Source: Companilactobacillus sp.
Lineage (GTDB): Bacteria; Bacillota; Bacilli; Lactobacillales; Lactobacillaceae
Reading direction: 5' to 3'
DNA: 64,000 bases
Assembly (NCBI RefSeq): GCF_022484265.1
Contig: NZ_JAKVLR010000001.1
Coordinates: forward strand, 496,001-560,000
Part shown: piece by piece, positions 9,029-17,249 of the stretch
Position numbering within the stretch: the first letter of the stretch is position 1
Layout: each line of letters starts with the position of its first letter
Made by a program: the position numbers and the translations under genes
Notes under the pieces: generated by a model
What the model saw: the letters and a program-made list of their open reading frames with translations, nothing else
Databases searched by the model: none
Told to the model about the DNA's origin: nothing

Positions 9029-9054
9029 AAAAAAAGGTCGCCTTAGGCAACCTT
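9029..9054 (-). terminator. clpX terminator overlapping the 3' end of the gene
   Basis: On the minus strand AAAGGTTGCC pairs with GGCGACCTTT (one G-T pair), followed by seven T residues. The 5' arm is made of the last clpX codons and the stop codon lies in the loop. Confidence 0.85.
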
Positions 9055-10296
9055 TCCATCTTTCAAGATCAATTCTGGTTTTTTAACTTTTCTAACTGCG
9101 TCTTTAGTAACCTTAACTGTATCTACATCGTCTCTAGCTGGTACTTCATACATCGTATCAAGCATCGTTTCTTCAACAATAGAACGTAGTCCACGGGCAC
9201 CAGTGTTTCTTTCGATTGACATCTTGGCAATCTCATTTAGGGCACCGTCAGTAAATTCTAGTTTGACGCCGTCAATATCCATTAGTTCCTTATATTGCTT
9301 AATAAGGGCATTCTTAGGCTTTGTAAGGATGTTGACCAAATCATCTTCTGTTAGTTTCTCTAAGGCAGTGACGATTGGAATACGACCAATGAATTCGGGA
9401 ATAATACCAAACTTCATCAAATCCTCAGGAATAATTTGTTGCATCAAACTCTTTTGTTCATCGATTGATTCTTTTTGTTCCGCACCAAAACCGATTGTCT
9501 TATCGCCCAATCTATTCTTAACGATATTTTCAATGCCGTCAAAAGCACCACCAACAATGAATAGAATGTTAGTTGTATCGATTTGGATCAATTCTTGCTG
9601 TGGATGTTTTCTTCCACCCTGTGGTGGCACGCTGGCAACTGTTCCTTCAAGAATCTTCAAGAGAGCTTGTTGGACACCTTCACCAGAAACGTCACGAGTA
9701 ATCGAAACATTCTCGCTCTTCTTAGCAATCTTATCGATTTCATCAATGTAGACGATTCCATGCTCTGCCTTTTCAACATCAAAGTCAGCATTCTGCAACA
9801 GTTTTAAGAGGATATTTTCAACATCCTCACCGACATATCCTGCTTCAGTCAAAGTTGTTGCGTCAGCAATAGCGAATGGAACCTTCAAAATTCTAGCCAA
9901 AGTTTGGGCTAAGAAAGTTTTACCGGATCCTGTAGGACCGATAAGCGCAATATTGCTCTTTTGTAATTCCGTATCGCCATCTTTGGAATGTTCCATTTTG
10001 TTGATACGTTTGTAGTGATTGTAAACGGCAACTGACAATGCACGCTTGGCATCATATTGTCCAATCACATATTCGTCTAGAATCTTTTTGATTTCAACAG
10101 GTGTGGGAATGTTTTCCAAATCTAATGGAGTATCATCGCCTAATTCCTCGTCGATGATCTCTTTACATAGATCGATACATTCGTTACAGATATATACACC
10201 AGGTCCAGCCACGATCTTTTTGACTTGGTCTTGAGTCTTTCCGCAGAAAGAACAACTAATTGTACCTGTGCCTGTAGTTTCTGTGCTATCAAACAT
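9043..10296 (-). CDS. clpX: ClpXP protease ATPase subunit ClpX
   Basis: An AAA+ unfoldase that delivers proteins to ClpP. The N-terminal C4 zinc domain is visible (CSFCGK ... CNECIDLC), as are Walker A GPTGSGKT, Walker B IVYIDEIDK and the IGFGAE loop that docks on ClpP. I start it at 10296 (MFDSTETT, about 417 residues, the usual length), with AAGGAG about 10 bases upstream. The frame runs 16 codons further without support. It lies downstream of tig, and the tig-clpX order is conserved in many bacteria. Confidence 0.97.
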   Translation of the reverse strand: MFDSTETTGTGTISCSFCGKTQDQVKKIVAGPGVYICNECIDLCKEIIDEELGDDTPLDLENIPTPVEIKKILDEYVIGQYDAKRALSVAVYNHYKRINKMEHSKDGDTELQKSNIALIGPTGSGKTFLAQTLARILKVPFAIADATTLTEAGYVGEDVENILLKLLQNADFDVEKAEHGIVYIDEIDKIAKKSENVSITRDVSGEGVQQALLKILEGTVASVPPQGGRKHPQQELIQIDTTNILFIVGGAFDGIENIVKNRLGDKTIGFGAEQKESIDEQKSLMQQIIPEDLMKFGIIPEFIGRIPIVTALEKLTEDDLVNILTKPKNALIKQYKELMDIDGVKLEFTDGALNEIAKMSIERNTGARGLRSIVEETMLDTMYEVPARDDVDTVKVTKDAVRKVKKPELILKDGKVA

Positions 10297-10376
10297 ATAT
10301 TCATTTCTCCTTAAGTAGTTCCAATACTTTGAAAAGCTTAGCATTGAAGGCGTTAAGAGTAAAGCAATAAGCCCAT

Positions 10377-10407
10377 AAAAAAATAAGAAGCCTACTGGCT
10401 TCTTATA
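10377..10407 (-). terminator. tig terminator
   Basis: On the minus strand TAAGAAGCC pairs with GGCTTCTTA around a 4-base loop and is followed by a T run, just after the tig stop codon. Confidence 0.85.
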
Positions 10408-10414
10408 ATTTTAA

Positions 10415-11701
10415 TTATTTTTCAACAGATGAATCAACGATCAATTCAATAGCCTTTTTAGCAGCAATATCATGAGCAAGCATATCGTCTGTCAAAGCAC
10501 CACGAACAGCCTTTTCGTCCATCTTGTATTCATCAGCCAATGACTTGATCTCATTCTTGATTTCGTCTTCAGTTGGTTTGATACCTTCTTTAGCAACGAT
10601 TGCTTCGATAACCAAGTCAGTTTTAACACGTTCTTCAGCATCTGAAGCAAATTGCTTCTTAAGGTCGTCTTCAGTAGTACCTGTCATTTGATAGTACAAC
10701 TTAGGATCGATTCCTTGACGACGTAAGTTAGCCAAGTATTGGTTCATTTGGTTGTTAACTTCTGTGTCGATCATTGCTTGTGGAATTTCATCAATAGTAG
10801 CATTCTTTACAGCGCCTGAGATTGCTTCTTCTTGAATATTTTCTTCAGCAGTTTCTTTCTTTTGTTCCTTGATTTCGTCATGAAGTTTCTTCTTCAAGTC
10901 ATCAAGTGTATCAACGTTTTCGTCAACATCCTTAGCGAAGTCGTCATCTAACTTAGGAAGTTCTTTAGATTTGATTTCATGAACAGTTGTCTTGAAAATT
11001 GCGTCTTTTCCAGCAAGTTCTTTAGCTTGATAGTCTTCTGGGAAAGTAACTTTAACGTCAACAACGTCACCTTTACTTGCACCGATCAAACCATCCTCAA
11101 AGCCAGGGATGAATGTGTTTGAACCCAATTCAAGTGAGTAGTTTTGTGCACTACCACCATCGAATTCTTTACCATCAACAGTACCAACATAGTCGATAAC
11201 AACTGTGTCGCCTTCTTCGGCTTTACCATCTTTAAGAACTAATTCAGCTTGTTGTTTTTGCATGTCTTCAAGCTTCTTTTCGATATCAGCTTTTAGAACA
11301 TTGCGTTTTTGCTTCTTAACAGCAATTCCTGTGTAGTCACCAAGTTTAACTTCTGGTTTAACAGTGATTGTTGCACTGATTGCCCATGGCTTGTCTTTTT
11401 CCATTGATTCAACAGTAATTTGTGGTTGGTCAACAGGATCAACTTTAGCGTCGTCAACAGCCTTTTGGTAAGCATCAGGTAAGACAGCGTTCAAAGCATC
11501 TTCATAAAGTGCTTCTTCGCCGTACATACGATTAAAGATTTGACGAGGAACTCTACCCTTTCTAAATCCAGGGACGTTCAAGTTCTTCTTAACACGGTTA
11601 AAAGCAGTATCTAAACCTTTTTTAATTGTGTCTTGATCAATTTCAAATTTTAATTCACCTGTATTTTTTTCTTTTTTTGTAAATTTAGCCTTAGCAGACA
11701 T
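10415..11701 (-). CDS. tig: Trigger factor, ribosome-bound chaperone and prolyl isomerase
   Basis: About 428 residues. The N-terminal ribosome-binding segment has the VPGFRKGRVPRQ signature near residue 45. The central FKBP-type domain (DTVVIDYVGTVDGKEFDGG to GLIGASKGD) is near residues 160-230, followed by a long helical C-terminal chaperone domain. The start at 11701 is supported by CCGGAGGG before ATAAAATG; seven further in-frame codons upstream are unlikely to be used. It folds nascent chains at the ribosome exit. Confidence 0.97.
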   Translation of the reverse strand: MSAKAKFTKKEKNTGELKFEIDQDTIKKGLDTAFNRVKKNLNVPGFRKGRVPRQIFNRMYGEEALYEDALNAVLPDAYQKAVDDAKVDPVDQPQITVESMEKDKPWAISATITVKPEVKLGDYTGIAVKKQKRNVLKADIEKKLEDMQKQQAELVLKDGKAEEGDTVVIDYVGTVDGKEFDGGSAQNYSLELGSNTFIPGFEDGLIGASKGDVVDVKVTFPEDYQAKELAGKDAIFKTTVHEIKSKELPKLDDDFAKDVDENVDTLDDLKKKLHDEIKEQKKETAEENIQEEAISGAVKNATIDEIPQAMIDTEVNNQMNQYLANLRRQGIDPKLYYQMTGTTEDDLKKQFASDAEERVKTDLVIEAIVAKEGIKPTEDEIKNEIKSLADEYKMDEKAVRGALTDDMLAHDIAAKKAIELIVDSSVEK

Positions 11702-11808
11702 TTTATCCCTCCGGTATTTCACGATCTCATACTTTGTAATATTACCTTAAAATCGTACGGTTGTAAATGTTTCGTATGATTTAATCGTTTTTCTGGATAT
11801 TTTTTTAT

Positions 11809-11841
11809 AAAAAAAAATCGAGACCAAAGTCTCGACTTTTT
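11809..11841 (-). terminator. tuf terminator
   Basis: AGTCGAGAC pairs with GTCTCGATT around TTTG, followed by nine T residues on the minus strand, just after the tuf stop. Confidence 0.9.
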
Positions 11842-11865
11842 AAAAGCGTTCAAGTTTAGTTCAGA

Positions 11866-13056
11866 TTAGTCCAAGATGTCTGTAACAACACCGGCACCAA
11901 CAGTACGTCCACCTTCACGAACAGTAAATCTTGTACCTTCTTCAATAGCTACAGGAGCAATCAAGTCAACTTCAAAAGTAACTTGGTCACCAGGCATAAC
12001 CATTTCTACACCATCTGGCAATTCAATAACACCAGTAACATCAGTTGTATGGAAGTAGAATTGAGGACGATAGTTTGAGAAGAATGGAGTATGACGTCCA
12101 CCTTCTTCTTTTGTCAAGATATAAACTTCACCCTTGAACTTAGTATGTGTTTGGATTGAACCTGGTTTAGCAAGAACTTGTCCACGTTCGATTTGATCAC
12201 GGTTAATACCACGAAGAAGAACACCAACGTTATCTCCGGCTTCACCAAGATCCAATGTCTTACGGAACATTTCAAGACCAGTAACAGTTGATTTTTCAAT
12301 TTCTGGCTTCAAACCAACGATTTCAACTTCGTCGCCGACTTTAACTTCACCACGGTCGATACGACCAGAAGCAACAGTACCACGACCAGTAATTGTAAAT
12401 ACATCTTCAACAGGCATCAAGAAAGGCTTGTCGTTTTCACGTTTAGGTGTTGGGATATATTCATCAATTGTGTCAAGAAGTTCTTCGATGTTCTTGATTT
12501 GTTCTGGATCACCTTCAAGAGCTTTCAAAGCTGAACCACGGATTACAGGAATGTCATCCCCTGGGTAATCGTATTCTGAAAGCAATTCACGAACTTCCAT
12601 CTCAACTAAGTCAACAAGTTCAGGGTCATCAACAAGGTCAGTCTTGTTTAAGAAGACAACGATGTATTCAACACCAACTTGGTGAGCAAGCAAGATATGT
12701 TCACGTGTTTGTGGCATAGGACCATCAGTAGCAGCAACAACAAGGATAGCACCATCCATTTGAGCAGCACCAGTGATCATATTCTTAACGTAGTCAGCAT
12801 GTCCTGGAGCATCAATATGTGCATAGTGACGCTTTTCAGTTTCATACTCAACGTGAGCAGTATTGATTGTGATCCCACGTTCCTTTTCTTCTGGGGCCTT
12901 ATCAATATCAGCGTAATCCTCAGCTTTAGCTAAACCTTTGTCAGCTAAAACCTTTGTAATTGCGGCTGTAAGTGTTGTCTTACCGTGGTCAACGTGACCA
13001 ATTGTCCCAATATTTACATGGGGCTTAGTTCTCTCATAATGTTCTTTTTCTGCCAT
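11866..13056 (-). CDS. tuf: Translation elongation factor Tu
   Basis: 396 residues. This GTPase carries aminoacyl-tRNA to the ribosome. G1 is GHVDHGKTT, the switch I region is ERGITINTAHVEYE, G3 is DAPGHADY and G4 is NKTDLVD, followed by beta-barrel domains 2 and 3. It stands alone between tig and a TPR gene, away from any fusA/rps operon, and has two predicted promoters of its own. An AGGAGG site precedes the ATG. Confidence 0.99.
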   Translation of the reverse strand: MAEKEHYERTKPHVNIGTIGHVDHGKTTLTAAITKVLADKGLAKAEDYADIDKAPEEKERGITINTAHVEYETEKRHYAHIDAPGHADYVKNMITGAAQMDGAILVVAATDGPMPQTREHILLAHQVGVEYIVVFLNKTDLVDDPELVDLVEMEVRELLSEYDYPGDDIPVIRGSALKALEGDPEQIKNIEELLDTIDEYIPTPKRENDKPFLMPVEDVFTITGRGTVASGRIDRGEVKVGDEVEIVGLKPEIEKSTVTGLEMFRKTLDLGEAGDNVGVLLRGINRDQIERGQVLAKPGSIQTHTKFKGEVYILTKEEGGRHTPFFSNYRPQFYFHTTDVTGVIELPDGVEMVMPGDQVTFEVDLIAPVAIEEGTRFTVREGGRTVGAGVVTDILD

Positions 13057-13133
13057 TACAAAGAATCCTCCTAAAATTTCATTTCATAAGATTATCCAAA
13101 GAAAGTGTTCTTTAGACGGCTCTTTACTGAAAA

Positions 13134-13161
13134 ATTATACTACTTTCAGAGGTGAAAGCAA
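13134..13161 (-). promoter_or_regulatory. Predicted proximal tuf promoter
   Basis: On the minus strand TTGCTT (13156-13161) and TATAAT (13134-13139) have a 16-base spacer, placing transcription start about 70 bases before tuf. Confidence 0.6.
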
Positions 13162-13204
13162 AGGCATTTCAGCTCAAATCACCAACTAAAAATATACTCT
13201 TTGA

Positions 13205-13233
13205 ATTATACGGTGCACGATTTGAATTGTAAA
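13205..13233 (-). promoter_or_regulatory. Predicted distal tuf promoter
   Basis: On the minus strand TTTACA (13228-13233) and a perfect TATAAT (13205-13210) have a 17-base spacer. It lies just after the terminator of the upstream TPR gene. Confidence 0.65.
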
Positions 13234-13243
13234 CACCATTTTG

Positions 13244-13275
13244 AAAAAAACTCTTATTTATTGCTGAAAAGAGTT
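13244..13275 (-). terminator. Terminator overlapping the 3' end of the TPR gene
   Basis: AACTCTT within the last codons pairs with AAGAGTT after the stop, with a 13-base loop that contains the stop codon and a following T run. Confidence 0.6.
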
Positions 13276-14208
13276 AATTAACGAATCAAATCGTTTGATC
13301 CAGTTCTCAACGTCAGTTCTTTCAGAACTTTCTCCCACCTGTGATTCGTCCAATAAACCATACCGCAATAGGAATACTTTTGTCCATAGAGAAGGGTCTT
13401 TTATTATTTCAGACCCAAAAGGATAAACCATTGCCGCATAAAGGGACAGCTCACTTCGAAGGTTTTCAAGCTGCACTTGGTTTTCACTATCGATCAAAAT
13501 CTTTTCAAGTTCATCGCACATTGCTAAGTACACATCCGTTGACATAATCGGCTTTAGACGTGCAGGATTGCAAGTTTTATTTTCTCCATAAAATGAAATA
13601 TTCAACTCTTCATCAACGCCGAGCTTGAAAACATTTTCTAAAACTTCGCTTTTTAGCAAAGGATGCAACAGTGGATTTTGAAGCAGCAATTTTACGCATT
13701 CCAAATAATTATCTTTGTCAAATTCACGCAAGCTACGGATCAATTGAATCTGGTCCACTACATTCATAGTCACGATCGTGCTGATCTGTTTAGTAATAAT
13801 CGACATTTTGGGCTTAAATGATCGATTATGCCGTTCTTCAGACAATTTAACTCGTGCCTTGAATTCATCAACAAAATTCTTTTGGATCGTTGATAGCTTA
13901 TTTTCATCATAAAAATGAATCATCTGATTTGCCAACAAATAATCATTATTTTCAACGACAATATCAACTGCTAGCTTGGCCGCTTCTGGATCGCTCAAAT
14001 AATAATTAAAGTAATCCAGGATGACCGATTCAGCCTGATCCGCATTTTTTTGGTTTAACAGAGCTGCTGCTAATCCTTGATTGATCGAAAATGTTTGCTT
14101 GATGCTATATGCTTGTGAATAGTAATCGACCGCATCTTCCCAATTTCCCTTTTCAAATGCGTCATCAGCCTGCTCTAAGATCCTCTTTAGATTATCTGAA
14201 TCGTCCAT
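13258..14208 (-). CDS. TPR-like protein of unknown function
   Basis: 316 residues, soluble, acidic and largely helical. The N-terminal part has tetratricopeptide-like repeats: DDAFEKGNWEDAVDYYSQAY (about residues 15-34) and INQGLAAALLNQKNADQAE. No catalytic motif, signal peptide or membrane segment is visible. It sits between rnjB and tuf on the same strand, with terminators on both sides, so it is probably its own unit. TPR proteins usually hold partners together; the partner here is unknown. Confidence 0.75.
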   Translation of the reverse strand: MDDSDNLKRILEQADDAFEKGNWEDAVDYYSQAYSIKQTFSINQGLAAALLNQKNADQAESVILDYFNYYLSDPEAAKLAVDIVVENNDYLLANQMIHFYDENKLSTIQKNFVDEFKARVKLSEERHNRSFKPKMSIITKQISTIVTMNVVDQIQLIRSLREFDKDNYLECVKLLLQNPLLHPLLKSEVLENVFKLGVDEELNISFYGENKTCNPARLKPIMSTDVYLAMCDELEKILIDSENQVQLENLRSELSLYAAMVYPFGSEIIKDPSLWTKVFLLRYGLLDESQVGESSERTDVENWIKRFDSLINSFQQ

Positions 14209-14226
14209 TTATTTACCTCGTTATAA

Positions 14227-14250
14227 TAAAAGACCGCATTAAGCGGTCTA
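14227..14250 (-). terminator. rnjB terminator
   Basis: AGACCGC pairs with GCGGTCT, followed by TTTTATTAT on the minus strand. The rnjB stop codon begins at the base of the stem. Confidence 0.8.
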
Positions 14251-15945
14251 TTTTTTGGCCTTACGATGTCTATTTTGGTTAACTTCCATAATAACTGGAA
14301 GGATTACCGGGTGACGGTTAGTTTGTTCATATAGGAAATGATTTAACTTTTCACGTACACCTTGTTTCAAGTCTGACCAGTCAAAATCTTTGCTGTTTTG
14401 TAAATAATCAGTAATTTCTTTGACGATCAAGTCAGAACTTTCACTCAATAAGTCACGACTAGTTCTCATGTATACAAAACCTCTAGCTGTGATCTTAGGC
14501 TTTGCAACTACTTTTTTCTTCTTACGGTCGATTGTTGCTACAGCGATGAATACCCCATCATCTGCCAACAATTCACGGTCACGTAAAACAATACTTCCAA
14601 TATCTCCGACACCGATTCCATCGATTATAGTATCCCCAGCATCGATTCCCTTACCAACATAAAATTGGCCATTTTCGTAATTTAAGACATCGCCTTTTTT
14701 AGTTAAGAAGATGTTTTGATAAGGAATACCTGTTTGATGTGCAATACGTGCGTGAGCATCCATCAAACGATATTCACCCTGAATCGGAATGACGTTCTTG
14801 GGTTTTAATAAGTTGATCATAAGTTGAAGATCAGTCTTGTTTGCATTACCAGATGGATGCATATCATCGCCTAATGCCTTAACTTCAGCATCAGTCCGAT
14901 AGATCATATCTCTAGTTTTTGCAAAAGTCGTATCCAAAGAATGTGAAGGCGTCGTAGCAATGAATACTAAATCGCCTTTTTCAATGTTGAACTTAGTTTT
15001 AGCTGCAGGATTAGCCATCTTTTGAAGTAGCTTGATCGGCTCGCCCATCTTACCAGTTTCAATGACGACTAGGTCCTTTTTATCGACCTTGCTTAATTCC
15101 TTGTTAGTGATGATCAATTCTTTGTTTTTGACCTCAAGATAGCCTAGTTTCATGGCTGTCTTAAGAATCTTCTCAGCATCCATTCCTGATAAATAAACTC
15201 GACGATTAGTTTTATCAGCCGCATCTAGAATTTGTTGCATACGTTGGATGTTTGAAGCCACTTGAGCAACAATGATTCGACCATCGTGATAACTGAATGT
15301 ATCCACAATATAATCGTAAATGTCAGTTTCATTTGAATTTTCAAATGGTGATTCAGCATTAGCTGAATCACTCAAAAGTGCAAGTACGTTGTCACTGCCA
15401 ATCTCAGCAATGCGTCCAAAATCAGTTTTATATAGTGGAAGCGCTGCTTGATCAAATTTGAAATCGCCAGTGTATACGATCGAGCCTTCTTGAGTTTTGA
15501 TCACAGTACCTAATGAATCAGGTACTGAGTGCGTTGTCTTGAAAAATGAAACAGTTGCTTCATTAAAGTCGATCGCTGTTTTTTCATCTATTACATGGAA
15601 GTTATTGAATTTCTTGCTGCGCTTATCATTTGAACAAACGATTTTAGCTAATTCAATTGTCATTTTTGCACCAAAGACTGGAATATCGTAATCACCGACT
15701 AAATAAGGCAAAGCACCAATGGCATCAGCATGTCCGTGGGATAAGAAAATACCGACAACTTTGTCGATGTTATCCTTAATGTAAGTCATATCAGGCACGA
15801 CCACGTCGATACCATATAGATCGTTATCTGGATATTGAAGACCAATATCTAGAATGTAAATTTCGTCATTAACCTCAACAGCATACATGTTCTTACCTGT
15901 TTCACGTACACCGCTCAGGATCATTATTTTAATTTTTTGACTCAT
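14248..15945 (-). CDS. rnjB: Ribonuclease J2-type metallo-beta-lactamase RNase
   Basis: About 565 residues: beta-lactamase and beta-CASP domains followed by the RNase J C-terminal domain (DTIIDGIGVGDIGSIVLRDR). The metal motif reads SHGHADAIGALPYL, so the last histidine of HxHxDH is alanine. The paralogue at 36.2 kb keeps HGHEDH. Degenerate metal motifs are a known trait of RNase J2, which works in a complex with J1, so I assign this gene as rnjB. The start at 15945 (MSQKIKI) follows a GAGAGATGAAAAA stretch. It is followed by its own terminator and preceded by rpsO. Confidence 0.9.
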   Translation of the reverse strand: MSQKIKIMILSGVRETGKNMYAVEVNDEIYILDIGLQYPDNDLYGIDVVVPDMTYIKDNIDKVVGIFLSHGHADAIGALPYLVGDYDIPVFGAKMTIELAKIVCSNDKRSKKFNNFHVIDEKTAIDFNEATVSFFKTTHSVPDSLGTVIKTQEGSIVYTGDFKFDQAALPLYKTDFGRIAEIGSDNVLALLSDSANAESPFENSNETDIYDYIVDTFSYHDGRIIVAQVASNIQRMQQILDAADKTNRRVYLSGMDAEKILKTAMKLGYLEVKNKELIITNKELSKVDKKDLVVIETGKMGEPIKLLQKMANPAAKTKFNIEKGDLVFIATTPSHSLDTTFAKTRDMIYRTDAEVKALGDDMHPSGNANKTDLQLMINLLKPKNVIPIQGEYRLMDAHARIAHQTGIPYQNIFLTKKGDVLNYENGQFYVGKGIDAGDTIIDGIGVGDIGSIVLRDRELLADDGVFIAVATIDRKKKKVVAKPKITARGFVYMRTSRDLLSESSDLIVKEITDYLQNSKDFDWSDLKQGVREKLNHFLYEQTNRHPVILPVIMEVNQNRHRKAKK

Positions 15946-16078
15946 TTTTTCATCTCTCATTTCATAGTAAATAGCATAGATCACAAATTAAATTGCGTTA
16001 TTTTAAGTCAATAGATGACTACTTGAGCTATACCTGAATAACATTTTATCACAATGTAAAGTACAATAAAAATATAAT

Positions 16079-16111
16079 AAAAAAAGGAGACTCCTTTCGG
16101 AATCTCCTTTA
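16079..16111 (-). terminator. rpsO terminator
   Basis: AAAGGAGATTCC pairs with GGAGTCTCCTTT around GAAA, with a T run on the minus strand, just after rpsO. Confidence 0.9.
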
Positions 16112-16123
16112 ACAAGCGATATA

Positions 16124-16393
16124 TTAACGACGTAAGCCAAGTGACTTGATCAATTCACGGTAACGTTGAACATCCTTATTTCTAAGGTATGAAAGTAAGT
16201 TACGACGGTGACCAATCTTCTTAAGAAGACCAACATATGAATGGTGATCTTTCTTGTTAACTTTCAAGTGGTCGTTCAATGCGTTGATGTCATATGTTAA
16301 AACAGCAACTTGAACTTCTGGAGAACCTGTGTCTCCTTCTTTACGTGCGTATTGTTTAATGATTTCGTTCTTTTTTTCTTTTGAAATAGCCAT
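16124..16393 (-). CDS. rpsO: Small ribosomal subunit protein S15
   Basis: 89 residues, the full S15 length. S15 binds 16S rRNA early in 30S assembly. Family segments are GDTGSPEVQVAVLT, LNDHLKVNKKDHHSYVGLL and RRNLLSYLRNKD. The start at 16393 (MAISKEKK) fits the family, and an AAAGGTG-like site precedes it. It is a single gene with its own terminator. Confidence 0.98.
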   Translation of the reverse strand: MAISKEKKNEIIKQYARKEGDTGSPEVQVAVLTYDINALNDHLKVNKKDHHSYVGLLKKIGHRRNLLSYLRNKDVQRYRELIKSLGLRR

Positions 16394-16534
16394 GCATTTC
16401 ACCTTTTCCTATAAAATTTAGCCATACTATGCAAAACGTTGGTGACTCGTTGAACAGAGCAATGGTTAACACAGCTATTAACATTACTATATTTAGTCAT
16501 TTTTTTCAAGTAGAGTTTTTTTTATAACTATTCA

Positions 16535-16563
16535 TTGCATTGAATCTCTACCTTCGGTATAAT
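16535..16563 (+). promoter_or_regulatory. Predicted rpsT promoter
   Basis: TTGCAT (16535-16540) and a perfect TATAAT (16558-16563) with an optimal 17-base spacer, about 45 bases before rpsT. Confidence 0.8.
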
Positions 16564-16608
16564 ACACGTATTGTGTTTATAACAAACAAGTAATCGGAGG
16601 TGAAACCT

Positions 16609-16860
16609 ATGCCACAAATTAAATCAGCTATCAAACGTGTAAAGACTGCCGAAAAAGCTAACCTTCGCAACAACGCTCAAAGAAGTGCTATGCGTTCTGC
16701 AATCAAGAACTTCGAAACAGTTGTTGCTAATGACGGTGATAACAAAGAAGAAATGTACAGAACAGCTGCACGCGCAATTGACATGGCCAAATCAAAAGGC
16801 TTGATCAAAGCTAACAAAGCTGCACGTGACAAGTCACGTCTTTCTAAAAAAGTAAACTAA
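16609..16860 (+). CDS. rpsT: Small ribosomal subunit protein S20
   Basis: 83 residues, highly basic. S20 binds 16S rRNA. The N-terminus PQIKSAIKRVKTAEKANLRN and the C-terminus KGLIKANKAARDKSRLSKKV are typical. GGAGGTG lies 6 bases before the ATG at 16609. An in-frame GTG at 16600 is part of that ribosome site and is rejected as the start. The gene is monocistronic with a strong promoter and terminator. Confidence 0.98.
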   Translation: MPQIKSAIKRVKTAEKANLRNNAQRSAMRSAIKNFETVVANDGDNKEEMYRTAARAIDMAKSKGLIKANKAARDKSRLSKKVN

Positions 16861-16867
16861 TCAAACA

Positions 16868-16894
16868 TTAAGCAGCCTGCGGGCTGTTTTTTTT
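16868..16894 (+). terminator. rpsT terminator
   Basis: AGCAGCC pairs with GGCTGTT around TGCG, followed by a run of eight T residues. Confidence 0.88.
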
Positions 16895-16903
16895 CCTATT
16901 TAG

Positions 16904-16934
16904 TGAGAGTTACGCTAAATGCGTATACTCTCAT
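16904..16934. repeat. Inverted repeat at the head of the 66-bp tandem array
   Basis: TGAGAGTTACGC and GCGTATACTCTCA are near-perfect inverted copies (one-base offset) around TAAAT. The right arm is the beginning of the first tandem unit. Confidence 0.7.
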
Positions 16935-17111
16935 TTAACGCAACGCTCCGTGAGGACGTTGCGATTCATTTTATTTTGCGCTAAAAGCGCGTACTCTAAC
17001 TATACGCAACGCTTTGAAGAACGTTGCGATTCCTTTTTCCTTAGAGCTTAAAGCGTATACTCTCATTTAACGCAACGCTTCGAAGAACGTCGCGATTCCT
17101 ATGAAAAAAAG
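16914..17111. repeat. Three 66-bp tandem repeats with internal hairpins
   Basis: Units begin at 16914, 16980 and 17046, exactly 66 bases apart. Each carries a GCTWAAWGCG start, a TACTCT block and a CGCAACGCT...GAACGTTGCGATTC-like hairpin. The inner stem changes from CTC/GAG in unit 1 to CTT/AAG in units 2 and 3, so base pairing is kept. No start codon or ribosome site supports a protein, although one frame stays open across two units. The array lies between the rpsT terminator and the holA terminator. Function unknown. Confidence 0.85.
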
Positions 17112-17148
17112 CCAGAATTTTAACAAAAACTAAATCACTTAGACACAC

Positions 17149-17183
17149 AATCCAATTTAATGCATACCAAATTAGGTTGGATT
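17149..17183. repeat. Isolated inverted repeat
   Basis: AATCCAA and TTGGATT flank an inner TAAT/ATTA pair. No T run follows on either strand, so it is not an obvious terminator. Nothing else is recognisable in the rest of this gap. Confidence 0.5.
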
Positions 17184-17208
17184 TCTCTGCTTATAGAATA
17201 AGTCCACC

Positions 17209-17238
17209 AAAAAAGCCGCTAACTCATAGCGGCTTTTT
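17209..17238. terminator. Terminator downstream of holA
   Basis: AAAAAGCCGCTA pairs with TAGCGGCTTTTT around TGAGT; T runs on both strands. Confidence 0.88.
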
Positions 17239-17249
17239 GAATACAATGA

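Noticed and set aside
9203..9751. A 182-codon open frame opposite clpX
   Set aside because: It lies antisense to a clear AAA+ gene, has no ribosome site and its protein is Ser/Ile-rich without domain features. It is a shadow of clpX codon use.
16914..17048. A frame that stays open across two tandem repeat units
   Set aside because: It has no start codon with ribosome site, and the repeats show compensating stem changes instead of codon-type changes.
16914..17111. CRISPR array
   Set aside because: The 66-bp units follow directly without unique spacers, and there are no cas genes in the window.
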